This document shows, in pieces, positions 1 to 8,380 of a DNA stretch of 64,000 nucleotides (its first letter is position 1; every line of letters starts with the position of its first letter). The position numbers and the translations under genes were made by a program. The stretch is from the NCBI GenBank assembly GCA_019187105.1, contig JABAQM010000001.1, positions 2,510,734 through 2,574,733 on the forward strand. Direction: 5' to 3'. Below the pieces are notes generated by a model. That model had not been told where the DNA came from, did not search any database, and saw only the letters and a program-made list of their open reading frames with translations. Source of the DNA: Fimbriimonadaceae bacterium. Its GTDB lineage: Bacteria; Armatimonadota; Fimbriimonadia; Fimbriimonadales; Fimbriimonadaceae.

Positions 1-1180
1 TTCCTGCCGGAAAGGTCGCCCGTACGAGATCCATCCCATCCAGCCCCGACTTAAGACGGCCTCTTACGTCGCTGACGATGTGCATGACATGGCTGTAACG
101 CTCGATCGTCATCAGCTCATTGACGGTGACAGTGCCGTATTCGCAGACGCGCCCCAGGTCGTTGCGACCCAGATCGACGAGCATGATGTGCTCGGCGCGC
201 TCCTTCTGATCGTCGAGGAGGTCCTCGGCAAGCCGTCGATCTTCTTCATCGGTCATGCCACGCGCACGAGTGCCGGCGATGGGCCGCACCCTTGCTTCGC
301 GGTCTTGGAGGCTCACCAGGATCTCCGGCGAGGCGCCGATCAGATCGAAGTCGCCGAATCTGAGCAGGTACATGTAAGGCGAAGGGTTTAACGAGCGGAG
401 GGCTCGGTAGAGCGTAACCGGGTGGCAGTCGGTTGGTGTTGAGAACCGCTGGCTGTAGACCATCTGGATGCCATCCCCCGCTGTGATGTAATCGATGATG
501 CGGCGGACGTCGGCCTCAAACTTGTCGCGCGTCATGTTCGACGTCACCAGCTGTGTCTGCTCGCTTCGCGATGGCATATGGGGGAGTGGGTTCTGAATCC
601 GGGTCGTGAGCCTCTCGATCTCCCGACACCCCCTCTCGTAACCTTCGGCAGTGGGTTGACAGAGAGCGATCAGCAGGATCGAATTGCGAGCATGGTCGAA
701 GACCACCACCGAGTCGCAGATCATCATCGCAAGATCATCGGTTCCGAGGTCATCGGATGGAGCGTGGGGCAAGCACTCAAAAAAGCGAACAAGGTCATAC
801 CCGAGCATGCCGACGGCGCCTCCGGTGAATCTGGGAAGCCCTTGCGTGGGAACCTCGCGCAAGCCTTCCAATTCCTCGCGGAGGAGGTCGAGGGGGTCCC
901 TGGTTGGTGGCAGTGTCGACGATGCCTCACCTTGGCGGTCGATCACGCGAACCTCGCGGTCTCGGGTCCGAAGGAGTTTGCGGGGCCTTACACCCAGCAT
1001 CGAATAGCGAGCAAGCTGCTCGCCGCCGGTTACCGACTCCAAAAGGAAGCTGTACGGCTCGTCGTGGGCGACCTTCCAATAAGCGCTGAGTGGAGTTTCG
1101 AGATCGGCAAGAACCTTATGGACGAGGGGAATCAGGAGATCACCTTGGGCCCGTGCCAAAAACTCCTCCAGCGAAAGCAT
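1..1180 (-). CDS. trpE: Anthranilate synthase component I, C-terminus beyond the window
   Basis: Catalyses chorismate plus ammonia or glutamine to anthranilate, the first committed step of tryptophan synthesis, with a TrpG partner not seen here. I translated 393 open codons running off the left edge; roughly the last 100 residues of the family are missing. Near residue 46 is a SFLLES motif matching the tryptophan feedback pocket. Near residue 140 is GAVGMLGYD, near 338 LVDLGRNDLGRV, and near 367 HIVSDVRG, all hallmarks of the chorismate-binding domain. GRNDLG and the intact feedback motif favour TrpE over PabB. The start at 1180 has no Shine-Dalgarno sequence, but TAGAAT ends 7 bases upstream, suggesting a leaderless message. 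It is divergent from yggS. trpB lies 14 kb away, so the trp genes are scattered. Confidence 0.9.
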   Translation of the reverse strand, partial: MLSLEEFLARAQGDLLIPLVHKVLADLETPLSAYWKVAHDEPYSFLLESVTGGEQLARYSMLGVRPRKLLRTRDREVRVIDRQGEASSTLPPTRDPLDLLREELEGLREVPTQGLPRFTGGAVGMLGYDLVRFFECLPHAPSDDLGTDDLAMMICDSVVVFDHARNSILLIALCQPTAEGYERGCREIERLTTRIQNPLPHMPSRSEQTQLVTSNMTRDKFEADVRRIIDYITAGDGIQMVYSQRFSTPTDCHPVTLYRALRSLNPSPYMYLLRFGDFDLIGASPEILVSLQDREARVRPIAGTRARGMTDEEDRRLAEDLLDDQKERAEHIMLVDLGRNDLGRVCEYGTVTVNELMTIERYSHVMHIVSDVRGRLKSGLDGMDLVRATFPAG

Positions 1181-1187
1181 CTCTGGA

Positions 1188-1193
1188 ATTCTA
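1188..1193 (-). promoter_or_regulatory. -10 box TAGAAT before trpE
   Basis: TAGAAT reads toward trpE and ends 7 bases before its ATG. A -10 at this distance puts the transcript start at or next to the start codon. No clear -35 is visible. Confidence 0.5.
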
Positions 1194-1214
1194 TCCGCGG
1201 TTAGCGCATCATCA

Positions 1215-1874
1215 TTGTCGATGTCGATTGCCGATCGGATTGCCAGGATCGAAGACCGGATTGATGCGGCGTGCCGCTCGGTGGGACGCGAACGGTCCGA
1301 AATCACGTTGGTCGCGGTGTCGAAAACCCACACGCTAGCGAGCATCATTCAGGCTTATGTTTGTGGACTTAGACATTTCGGAGAGAGCCGGTGGCAGGAA
1401 GCGGAAGAAAAGCTGGAATCCGCTCCGGAAGACATCATCTGGCACTTTATCGGGCCGCTGCAATCCAATAAAGTAAAAAAAGTTGCCCAGAAGTTTAAGT
1501 TTATTCACGCAATCGAAAGTGCCAACCAAGTGCGGGAACTTTCAAAAATTGACCGAATAGTTAACGTTTTCATCGAAGTCAACATCGCTGCTGAGCCTCA
1601 AAAGTCTGGGGTTTTAGCGGAAGGCCTTGACGAAATCGTAGAAATGGTCTTACAATGTAGGCAGGCAAATCTTCGGGGCCTGATGACAATCGGTCCAGCT
1701 GAAGCCGACACGGAGCAAATGCGAAAGTATTTTCGTGAGCTCAAGGACTTGTCGGCCAGGCTACCGGGCGATCGCTGGCTCAGTATGGGGATGAGCGGAG
1801 ACTTCGACGTGGCGATCCAGGAAGGAGCCACCCACGTTCGAGTCGGCTCATCCATCTTCGGAGATCGACCTTAA
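1215..1874 (+). CDS. yggS: PLP homeostasis protein, YggS/PLPBP family
   Basis: Small PLP-binding protein with an alanine-racemase-like TIM barrel and no known enzymatic activity; it buffers pyridoxal phosphate. The 219 residues match the usual family length. The PLP lysine is in LVAVSKTH near residue 37. FGESRWQEAEEKL, HFIGPLQSNK, a central GLMTIGP and the C-terminal MGMSGDFDVAIQEGATHVRVG with SSIFG are family signatures. ATGs at 1215 and 1221 are both possible starts. It sits 24 bases upstream of sepF, the ylmE-ylmF order seen in many Gram-positive and related phyla, so co-transcription is likely. The middle of the gene (about 1480-1620) looks more AT-rich than its surroundings. Confidence 0.93.
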   Translation: MSMSIADRIARIEDRIDAACRSVGRERSEITLVAVSKTHTLASIIQAYVCGLRHFGESRWQEAEEKLESAPEDIIWHFIGPLQSNKVKKVAQKFKFIHAIESANQVRELSKIDRIVNVFIEVNIAAEPQKSGVLAEGLDEIVEMVLQCRQANLRGLMTIGPAEADTEQMRKYFRELKDLSARLPGDRWLSMGMSGDFDVAIQEGATHVRVGSSIFGDRP

Positions 1875-1898
1875 AAATCTAAGGATGGACGACAAATC

Positions 1899-2306
1899 AT
1901 GGACGATCTGCAAACCCTCGAACGGCCGGGGCTGTTTACTCGCTTAGCCGGATTCTGGAACCGCAACCAAGACATTGAAGAAGACTGGGACGAGCCCATG
2001 GCCGGTTCACCGGTCGCCAGGTCTTCGACCTACCGCTATCAGGTGACGATCCGACGTCAGATCGTGTCGTTCCAAGATGCCGTCGCCGCTGCTGACGGCT
2101 TGAAGCGCGGAGAGCAGCAAATTTTGAATCTCACGATGGCGGATATGAGCCTTCGCGAGAAGATCAAGGACTTCATGTGCGGCGTCAACTACGCCCAAGA
2201 AGGCTCGTGGGAGGAGATTGGCGACAATATCTTCCTGCTCGCTCCTGCCTTTGCCATGGTCGACGTCGCTCCGGCGTCACCCCGCATGGCAGCGGCTCGA
2301 AACTAA
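1899..2306 (+). CDS. sepF: Cell division protein SepF
   Basis: SepF anchors FtsZ to the membrane at the division septum. The 135-residue protein has a short N-terminal segment that could be the membrane helix, an acidic linker (EEDWDEP), and a C-terminal SepF core from about residue 45. In the core, LNLTMADM and the GVNYAQEG...IGDNIFLLAP stretch match the conserved strand-helix pattern that binds FtsZ. It directly follows yggS, a partnership typical of organisms with SepF in place of, or beside, FtsA/ZipA. A hairpin terminator follows at 2339. The ATG at 1899 is the only good start. Confidence 0.9.
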   Translation: MDDLQTLERPGLFTRLAGFWNRNQDIEEDWDEPMAGSPVARSSTYRYQVTIRRQIVSFQDAVAAADGLKRGEQQILNLTMADMSLREKIKDFMCGVNYAQEGSWEEIGDNIFLLAPAFAMVDVAPASPRMAAARN

Positions 2307-2338
2307 GCACCAAGACTTCCTTTCTGCGGCGCAAACCT

Positions 2339-2364
2339 GGCCCCCTCCTCCCTGGGGGCCTTTT
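2339..2364 (+). terminator. Rho-independent terminator after sepF
   Basis: A perfect 7-bp stem, GGCCCCC pairing with GGGGGCC across an 8-base loop, is followed by TTTT. It lies 33 bases after the sepF stop and should end the yggS-sepF transcript. Confidence 0.8.
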
Positions 2365-2484
2365 CGGTGACGGGCGCCCTTTTGGCATAGCTGTTTGCGA
2401 CCCGTTGCAACAGATTTCCATCTTCCTTGCTCCTACAGCATTGACCAAGGGAAGCCTATCGCTTCCTATCGAGTAAGGAACAAC

Positions 2485-3270
2485 ATGAAATATCCACTAA
2501 TCTTTGTCGCTACCGCCTTATCGGCGGCCTCTTACGCCCAGTCCGGGTGGTGGACCGATCATACAGAGCTAACCGAAGTTATGCTCGAAGCTCAAGCCCA
2601 TTCCGCCACTCGCTTAGCGCTTATGGCAGGTACGGACGCACTTGAGACGTTCGATATCCAGACCTATCTGGATACCGACAACCGCTTCTTTGTCATAGAA
2701 TCGGTCGGAGGCTCCTCTTACCTCGATCGTAGCCTTCAAATGCAGCTGATTGGGAGCTACGATGCCGATACCGACCGATATAACTGGGCAACGAATACGA
2801 TTTGGGGGGAGGATAGCTACAACGGCACCGGCTGGCTAAAGTTCGACCGATTTCGAGGCGACGATGTCAAAAGTTCATCCGAAGAAAAGATTGGGGATGA
2901 GTCGGGAACGGTAAGCAGCAAGGAATACAAAGAACGGAAGGACAAAAACGGCAATGCGACCGGCTTTGTCGATAGTAAAGGTACGTTTCACTATAAGAAG
3001 AAGTATTACGACTACGACACCAAAACGTATAAGTACCGCGATACCTTTGAACAGGTGAACGACGATTACGAAGCCGGAAATGGTTGTGGAAAATGGAAGT
3101 TCGGAAAGTCTGCAGGGACGTTCGGGGTGTCGCTTAATATCACAAATCCTTCATGGAACGGCCCGGGGTACGGGTCTGTAGAAATCGGCGAGACCGTGGT
3201 GCCGGAACCGGCCACCCTTTGTGCCCTTGGAATTGGAGCTGCTGCCCTGTTACGAAAGCGACGAAAGTAA
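2485..3270 (+). CDS. Secreted PEP-CTERM protein of unknown function
   Basis: The 261-residue protein has an N-terminal signal peptide (MKYPLIFVATALSAASYAQ) and a C-terminal PEP-CTERM sorting tag: VPEPATLCALG, a hydrophobic helix and the basic end RKRRK. Such tags are processed by an exosortase, which is not encoded in this window. The middle is rich in Lys, Asp and Tyr and resembles no family I know. I chose ATG 2485 over the longer open frame beginning at 2395, because AAGGA lies 5 bases upstream and the signal peptide begins exactly there. The gene stands alone between two terminators. Confidence 0.85.
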   Translation: MKYPLIFVATALSAASYAQSGWWTDHTELTEVMLEAQAHSATRLALMAGTDALETFDIQTYLDTDNRFFVIESVGGSSYLDRSLQMQLIGSYDADTDRYNWATNTIWGEDSYNGTGWLKFDRFRGDDVKSSSEEKIGDESGTVSSKEYKERKDKNGNATGFVDSKGTFHYKKKYYDYDTKTYKYRDTFEQVNDDYEAGNGCGKWKFGKSAGTFGVSLNITNPSWNGPGYGSVEIGETVVPEPATLCALGIGAAALLRKRRK

Positions 3271-3287
3271 GCTATCGTCTGCTGAGA

Positions 3288-3312
3288 GCCCCCGGCCAAC
3301 TGGCGGGGGCTT
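3288..3312. terminator. Terminator between converging genes
   Basis: GCCCCCG pairs perfectly with CGGGGGC over a 9-base loop, 17 bases past the stop of the PEP-CTERM gene. The converging FG-GAP gene ends at 3328, so the hairpin could serve both strands; the T-run on either side is weak. Confidence 0.6.
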
Positions 3313-3327
3313 CAATGCTTCCGTACG

Positions 3328-4746
3328 TTAACCCTGTTGAAGATAGATCCAGATCTTGTCGGCGATCTCGTCGAGCAAGGTCAGATCAACATCACCGTCG
3401 CCGTCGAGATCGTGAAGCGTCGTGCAGCTACCGGCTTGCTCCGCCGGCAGCGTGAGCTTGTTCGCAAACGTGCCGTTACCTTGGTTCCTCCAGAGCGAGA
3501 AGTTGGAGGCGCCGTAGTTCGCGACGGCAAGGTCGAGCCAACCGTCGCCATTGTAATCGCCGAAATCGACGGCAATGGGAAAGACCCCGGTGGAGTAGCT
3601 CGTGCCAGCGCCAAGCTTGCCGGCCTTGTCGTTCATCGCCACGCCAACGGCAGAACCATTCGATAGGGCCGCCGCCGCATCGACATACCCGTCCCCATTG
3701 GCATCCCCCCAGGCAATCATCCAGGGGCGCGATCCGATCTGGCTTAGTGTCGGGGCGGAAAACCCTCCGTTACCGTTGCCGAGCAGGACGGCGAGCTGGT
3801 TGCTCGAATAGCCACCCACGACGAGGTCGAAGATCCCGTCGTTGTTCATGTCGCAGGCGCCGACGGCGGTTTCACCGCTCATTCCGCCGTCGATCACGGT
3901 CGAGGCCCCGAAGGTTCCGTCGCCGTTATTCAGCCGCATCGTGAGGTTGCTGCTGCCACGGTTCGCGGTCACGATGTCCATATCGCCGTCGCATTCCACA
4001 TCGAGCAAAGCGAGGCCGCGCGGCTGGGTGCCCATCGGATATCGGACTTGTGGCTGGAACGTGCCGTTGCCATTGCCAAAGAAGACGGAGACGTCGTTGT
4101 CGAGAATATTGGCGACGACCATATCGAGTTTGCCGTCGAAGTTCAGATCCGCTGGCTCGTTCGGGCTGCAATTCCGCCCCGCGGGATAGAACTGGGCGGT
4201 CGTGAAGTTCGCGGCCCCGTCATTCAGGAATACACAGGCGTTCTGAGTCGACTCGTTCGTCACGAAGAGGTCGCAATCGCCGTCGCCGTCTTGGTCTCCA
4301 CCATAGGCGCCGTATGGCGTCACGCCGGGAATGAGCGTCGCGTGCTTGGTGAACTGAACGCTACTGGCCCGCGAGGCGACCCAGAAGCAGGAGGTAAAGC
4401 CCTTGGCCAGGTACGTCCCCTTTTGGGACCGCAGGCCCTTGGCAACGCTCACGAACACGACTTCGGCCGGGCTGAGCGGCCGATTGGGTTGAAAATGGAG
4501 CGTTCTGCCCCCATTGTGCCATTGCGTCTGCCCGGTGATCATAGCGCTCCACTTGCCAAAGATCGACAAGGTGTGCGCGTTGATGGAGTTGGAGTCCACG
4601 GGCTGGTTGAACGTGATCTCGATGGCAGCATTGCGGGGAACATTGAGACGGTTCTGGGTCGGACTCACGGATACGACGCGGAAAGGGACGGGCTGAACCT
4701 GCTGGGGGAGGACAAAAACGCTGACAAGTGCGGCAACCAACGGCAT
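3328..4746 (-). CDS. Secreted FG-GAP/VCBS repeat protein with N-terminal Ig-like domain
   Basis: The 472-residue predicted exported protein has a hydrophobic N-terminus (MPLVAALVSVFVLP). Residues of about 20-120 resemble the SbsA-type Ig-like domain (VSPTQNRLNVPRNAAIEITFNQPV, broken here by reading only its pattern of P-x-N-A-x-I-x-x-x-F-x-x-P-V). After this come at least seven calcium-binding-type repeats such as DQDGDGDCD, DANGDGYVD, DYNGDGWLD and DLDGDGDVD, predicting a seven-bladed FG-GAP beta-propeller. Such propellers mediate adhesion or ligand binding; the ligand is unknown. No neighbour hints at a role. Large open frames on the opposite strand are shadows caused by the repetitive codon pattern. 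Confidence 0.85.
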   Translation of the reverse strand: MPLVAALVSVFVLPQQVQPVPFRVVSVSPTQNRLNVPRNAAIEITFNQPVDSNSINAHTLSIFGKWSAMITGQTQWHNGGRTLHFQPNRPLSPAEVVFVSVAKGLRSQKGTYLAKGFTSCFWVASRASSVQFTKHATLIPGVTPYGAYGGDQDGDGDCDLFVTNESTQNACVFLNDGAANFTTAQFYPAGRNCSPNEPADLNFDGKLDMVVANILDNDVSVFFGNGNGTFQPQVRYPMGTQPRGLALLDVECDGDMDIVTANRGSSNLTMRLNNGDGTFGASTVIDGGMSGETAVGACDMNNDGIFDLVVGGYSSNQLAVLLGNGNGGFSAPTLSQIGSRPWMIAWGDANGDGYVDAAAALSNGSAVGVAMNDKAGKLGAGTSYSTGVFPIAVDFGDYNGDGWLDLAVANYGASNFSLWRNQGNGTFANKLTLPAEQAGSCTTLHDLDGDGDVDLTLLDEIADKIWIYLQQG

Positions 4747-5100
4747 GGACTAAGTATATGACACCCTATTGGCACGGCAGGGCAAACGAGATGAGCGGTG
4801 AACAAGTCGAGGCACAGGGCGGGAGCCAGAGCCATTTCAAGTTAACACGCCTCTCGCCCATGATCCTGATCTTGGAGTAAGGAAACGACTGGTAAGGTGC
4901 TGCGGAGCGGGGTACTTCCGATGGTCCGAATAGCAGTGCCTAGCGCCACCTCCTACGTTCTCAGGGTGTCGTTGAACGGCGCCGGGTCGGTCTACGAGAA
5001 CGAGGTGCGGCGGGAGAATTATGTACAAATCCAGCAATAAGAAAGGTAAAGCACCCCGACCGTTAACCCGACTCTTAATCTTGGGGAGATTCGAACTGCC
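4747..5100. other. Intergenic region, no gene recognised
   Basis: About 350 bases between a divergent pair. Open frames crossing it lack family signatures and start sites. It should hold the promoters for the FG-GAP gene (minus) and the 5101 gene (plus), but I could not pick a convincing -35/-10 pair. Confidence 0.5.
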
Positions 5101-5412
5101 ATGACGGTCAAAGAGATTCTCGCTAAATGCCGAACCAACGAGAGGCGCGCACAGGAACTCCGGCAACGGCTGCCAACCTCGCTCAGCCGAACTCATTCAC
5201 AGCGCGACCGGCACATGCTTGTTTGGCTTCCTTCCAAGTTGGATATGTGCATCGAAGCCTGCCGGGAACTTCTGCGAGCGTACGAGCGCAAGGTCGATCT
5301 CGGGCATGCGTCCCTCAGTGACGTGGTTTACGCGACCTCTGAACTTGCCAGCATCGAAATCGAGTGGGATACCATCGAGACTTGGCTGAAGGGACTCGAC
5401 CAAGCCGCTTGA
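5101..5412 (+). CDS. Small protein of unknown function
   Basis: The 103-residue protein is predicted to be soluble and mostly helical, rich in Arg, Glu and Leu, with no signal peptide or membrane segment. I do not recognise a family. It is supported as a gene by GGGGAG 12 bases before ATG 5101 and by its tight coupling to the next gene: its TGA stop overlaps the TTG start of the phosphotransferase at 5409. It may therefore work with that enzyme. Confidence 0.6.
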   Translation: MTVKEILAKCRTNERRAQELRQRLPTSLSRTHSQRDRHMLVWLPSKLDMCIEACRELLRAYERKVDLGHASLSDVVYATSELASIEIEWDTIETWLKGLDQAA

Positions 5413-6386
5413 CAGAGACAGAACCGTACGACCGTCTGAACCTGGCCGGGCAAGTACGCCGTTTGAGATCGGCGGCAATCAAACTTCTAGCCGAAGATGG
5501 ATTCCGCGTGAAATCCTGTCGAGTCATTCGGCACCAGCACAATACGACGTTTCGCGTAGAGAGCTATAGCGCAGACCGCCTCTTCCTTCGCGTTTCGCGC
5601 CAGGTCGATCGCACTCCTCAAGCTATCCGTTCGGAGATGGAGTGGCTTGCGCTGCTTGCAGATGAAGGTTTCCCGGTCGCCGAGCCACTGGTTTGGAGCG
5701 ACGGTGAACCCCTGCGCCCCTTCGAGCATCCATCCTGCGGCGAACCCCGAATTGTCACGAAGTTTGCTTGGAGGGAGGGCAAGCGCGTTCGCCGCCCCTC
5801 TGCGGATCAGTGGAGACGAATCGGAGGCGTCCTCGCCCAGCTCCATAACCACGCCGAGGCCAGACCGTTCCTTGGCGAAGGCCGATGGACAACCGACGCC
5901 ATGGTGGGCAACCATGACGATCCTGAAGCCGCCGCCCGAGAGGTTGTGGATGCGCTCGGCGCCGAAGCCTGGACCGTGCTCGCAAGGGTTCGTGATGCCT
6001 ATATGGCGTTACGGCCGGATCTGGGGAAGCCGATTCTCATCCACGCCGACCTTCACCAAGGCAATGTTCTCTTCCAAGGCGATTCGATGACCGTGGTCGA
6101 CTTCGATGACTGTGGGCGGGCTCCGATACCGTTCGACTTCTCGATCCCCATCGATGGAATGAGGGAAGTCGGAATGCCCGAGATGCGGGCGCCGTTTCTT
6201 GAGGGCTATCGGACCATTCGCGACCTTCCGCCAAATCTGGAAGAGCGTTTGCCGACACTACTCCGGCATCGGCTTGGGCAGGTGATCGTATGGATTATCG
6301 GTGAGCGACGCAATCCCGGCTTTGTCTCTTGGTGGGAGGCTTGGTGTCGCGAGCGGTTGTCGGCTCTCGCTGCGGAGACATCCTGA
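5409..6386 (+). CDS. Aminoglycoside-phosphotransferase-like kinase (APH/HSK2 fold)
   Basis: Phosphotransferase-family enzyme of unknown substrate. The catalytic loop HADLHQGNVL begins at residue 212 and the metal-binding VVDFDD follows about 20 residues later, so the active site is intact. HLK-type hydrophobic packing and a C-terminal W-rich helix fit the family; length is 325 residues. Start choice: an ATG at 5364 would overlap the upstream gene by 49 bases, whereas TTG 5409 overlaps its stop as TTGA and has AAGGG upstream, so TTG is preferred. Relatives act on homoserine, choline, fructosamine or aminoglycosides; I would not assume antibiotic resistance. Confidence 0.85.
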   Translation: MTETEPYDRLNLAGQVRRLRSAAIKLLAEDGFRVKSCRVIRHQHNTTFRVESYSADRLFLRVSRQVDRTPQAIRSEMEWLALLADEGFPVAEPLVWSDGEPLRPFEHPSCGEPRIVTKFAWREGKRVRRPSADQWRRIGGVLAQLHNHAEARPFLGEGRWTTDAMVGNHDDPEAAAREVVDALGAEAWTVLARVRDAYMALRPDLGKPILIHADLHQGNVLFQGDSMTVVDFDDCGRAPIPFDFSIPIDGMREVGMPEMRAPFLEGYRTIRDLPPNLEERLPTLLRHRLGQVIVWIIGERRNPGFVSWWEAWCRERLSALAAETS

Positions 6387-6505
6387 GAATAGAGTCTCTG
6401 CTCAGCGCCGGGTGAGAGTGCGTCAAGGATATCGAGATCGTCCAGTAGACCGTCAGGAGCGAACTAAGAGCGGCCACCTTTCGAGGATAACTCTCCGCCC
6501 CGGTA

Positions 6506-6511
6506 TAGAAT
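6506..6511 (+). promoter_or_regulatory. -10 box TAGAAT before the 6518 sigma gene
   Basis: TAGAAT ends 6 bases before the GTG start, with no Shine-Dalgarno sequence, predicting a leaderless message. Confidence 0.45.
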
Positions 6512-6517
6512 CTCGCC

Positions 6518-7018
6518 GTGGACGCCGCGACATTCGACCGCGTACTCCGTGAACACAAGGATTCGGTCTATCGGCAAATGGTACGAGTTTGTCAGCACCG
6601 CGAGGACGCAGAAGATGCCCTTGCTCAAGCTATCCTGCTGGCGTTTCGCGCTGCCGACCAACTTGAATCCGAGGCGGCTTTTCGCTCATGGATCGGGACG
6701 ATCGGCAAGCGCGTCTGTACGCGGATGCGGAGCCACCCGGGCATTCTACAGGCGTTGGAGTTTGCAGACGATCGTGGCATGGTCAGCGACGTGTCCGATG
6801 AAATGGACCTGGCCGTGCTGAAGGGATGCGTCATTCAGGCGTACGAAGAGTTGCCACCGATCTACCGGGACGTGTATCGGCTTGCCGAATTGGAGGAACA
6901 CTCCGTTCGGGAAACTGCCGAACGACTGGACCTCACTGAAGCGGCTACGAAGTCACGGCTCCTTAGAGCAAGGGAACTGATGCGGAATCGTCTTGACGGC
7001 TCGATATGTGGCTCCTGA
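6518..7018 (+). CDS. ECF-type RNA polymerase sigma factor without linked anti-sigma gene
   Basis: The 166-residue sigma-70 family protein has region 2 at about residues 10-75 (SVYRQMVRVCQHREDAEDALAQA-type pattern) and region 4 at about 105-160, with LPPIYRDVYRLAELEEHSVRETAERL as helix-turn-helix core (pattern only). It directs RNA polymerase to a small set of promoters. Start is GTG 6518. Unlike the other two ECF genes here, no anti-sigma factor follows. The next gene, a TauE exporter, begins 35 bases later, so the sigma factor might be co-transcribed with, or control, the sulfur operon; that is inference. Confidence 0.88.
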   Translation: MDAATFDRVLREHKDSVYRQMVRVCQHREDAEDALAQAILLAFRAADQLESEAAFRSWIGTIGKRVCTRMRSHPGILQALEFADDRGMVSDVSDEMDLAVLKGCVIQAYEELPPIYRDVYRLAELEEHSVRETAERLDLTEAATKSRLLRARELMRNRLDGSICGS

Positions 7019-7053
7019 ATCGATCCGGAGACCCGAGCCCTCCTAAGACTTAG

Positions 7054-7812
7054 ATGGCTTGGGCTGCGGTCGCCGTAATGGGCGTCGTTTTGGGATTGCT
7101 TGGTGGCGGCGGAGGCATTTTGACCGTTCCGATTCTGGTCGGTCTGTTTGGAATGACGCCGATCCAGGCTACCGGCATGTCGCTGGCAGTGGTTGGGATG
7201 GTGTCGCTGGCGGGAGCAGCGCAGGGCGTTGTTCGGGGCGAGGCCGATCTTCGCGCTGCGTTGGCCCTGGCCGTTCCCGCCATGGCCGGCGCCTTTGTGG
7301 CTCGTGCAGTATTGGTTCCGCTGATTCCAGAACAGGTAGGTCGCTTCAAAGGCGAGGATCTGCTGCTTCCCGTCTTTGCAGTGATCCTGGTTGTCGTCGG
7401 GATCAGGATGCTGACCGATGTCAGGGAGGCACGCCCGGCCCGCAAAGGTGCCCTCTACATCGGCTTGGTCGGCTTCTCGATCGGACTCCTAAGCGGCTGC
7501 CTCGGCGCGGGTGGTGGCTTCCTCATCGTTCCTGCCCTGACCTTGGCCGTCGGTCTTGACATCAGGCGGGCCATCCCGACCTCGCTTGTCGTGATCGCCT
7601 TGCAGTCCCTTGCCGGATTTGCCGCCGAGCTGCAGCGGGAGTTGGACTGGATGCTCCTCGCGCTGATCATCGCGGTCGCGATGCTGGGCATGGTCGTGGG
7701 CGTGCTACTCCGCCAAAGGGTCGACCAGGCAAGATTAAGGACCGCGTTCGCGACTCTGCTATTCTTGGTGGCGACTTGGATGGCGGCCGACTTTGGTTTG
7801 AATCGTTTTTAA
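7054..7812 (+). CDS. TauE/SafE-family sulfite or sulfonate exporter
   Basis: Integral membrane protein of 252 residues with about eight hydrophobic helices. The duplicated glycine-rich motifs LGLLGGGGGILTVP near residue 13 and LSGCLGAGGGFLIVP near 150 are the hallmark of the family, which exports sulfite, sulfonates or related anions. It opens a three-gene run with a rhodanese (22-base gap) and a persulfide-dioxygenase-like enzyme. Together these make a pathway that oxidises persulfide sulfur to sulfite and then removes the sulfite; the gene order supports that role more than sequence alone. Confidence 0.9.
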   Translation: MAWAAVAVMGVVLGLLGGGGGILTVPILVGLFGMTPIQATGMSLAVVGMVSLAGAAQGVVRGEADLRAALALAVPAMAGAFVARAVLVPLIPEQVGRFKGEDLLLPVFAVILVVVGIRMLTDVREARPARKGALYIGLVGFSIGLLSGCLGAGGGFLIVPALTLAVGLDIRRAIPTSLVVIALQSLAGFAAELQRELDWMLLALIIAVAMLGMVVGVLLRQRVDQARLRTAFATLLFLVATWMAADFGLNRF

Positions 7813-7834
7813 GCGGACCGGTCTCTTAATCTTC

Positions 7835-8380
7835 ATGACTCAGCAAATCACCGTTCAAGACCTTGAACGCCTTATTGATTCTGATCCTCGCCTGACATTG
7901 GTGGACGTGCGGTCGGCAGATGAGTACGCAGCCGGCCATGTACCACAGGCGATGAACATTCCTTTGGAGGAAGCGGATGCCCGAATAAACGACCTCGGAA
8001 GCGGTCCGGTCGCCCTGCTCTGCCAAAGCGGAAACCGGGCAGGTATGGCTTGCGAGCTGCTACGCGAGCACCATCCCAATCTCTTGGTCGTTGAAGGCGG
8101 CACCGATGCCTGGGTGCAGGCCGGTAAGCCGGTTGTTGCGTCAACTGCGGCGCGCTGGTCGCTGGAGCGACAAGTGAGGTTCGGCGCCGGTCTTATGGTG
8201 CTCGCGGGAACGCTGCTTTCGCTACTCCACCATCCTGCGTGGATAAGCCTGGCCATCTTCGTCGGTGCGGGACTGACGTTCGCCGGTCTGACCAACATTT
8301 GCGGCATGGCGTTTTTGTTAGCCAAGTTGCCGTGGAACCGCCAAGCATCTCCTAAACTAAAGCAGCAGGTGACGGCATGA
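7835..8380 (+). CDS. Rhodanese with C-terminal DUF2892-like membrane anchor
   Basis: Residues 1-105 form a rhodanese domain that carries sulfane sulfur on a cysteine; the active loop is CQSGNRAG near residue 68. LVDVRSADEYAAGHVPQAMNIP is the usual substrate-side pattern (described, conserved D-V-R and G-H-x-P). Residues of about 115-170 contain two hydrophobic helices with the DUF2892 look (YgaP-type), so the enzyme is likely held on the inner face of the membrane. The stop overlaps the next start as ATGA (8377-8380), implying translational coupling to the metallo-beta-lactamase enzyme that would accept its persulfide. Confidence 0.9.
   Translation: MTQQITVQDLERLIDSDPRLTLVDVRSADEYAAGHVPQAMNIPLEEADARINDLGSGPVALLCQSGNRAGMACELLREHHPNLLVVEGGTDAWVQAGKPVVASTAARWSLERQVRFGAGLMVLAGTLLSLLHHPAWISLAIFVGAGLTFAGLTNICGMAFLLAKLPWNRQASPKLKQQVTA

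Noticed and set aside
4048-4761. A 237-codon plus-strand frame over the FG-GAP gene
   Set aside because: It is the reverse of repeated DxDGDG codons and has no recognisable features.
5409-6386. APH-like gene as an aminoglycoside resistance gene
   Set aside because: The family is broad and mostly metabolic; no resistance context or mobile element is present.
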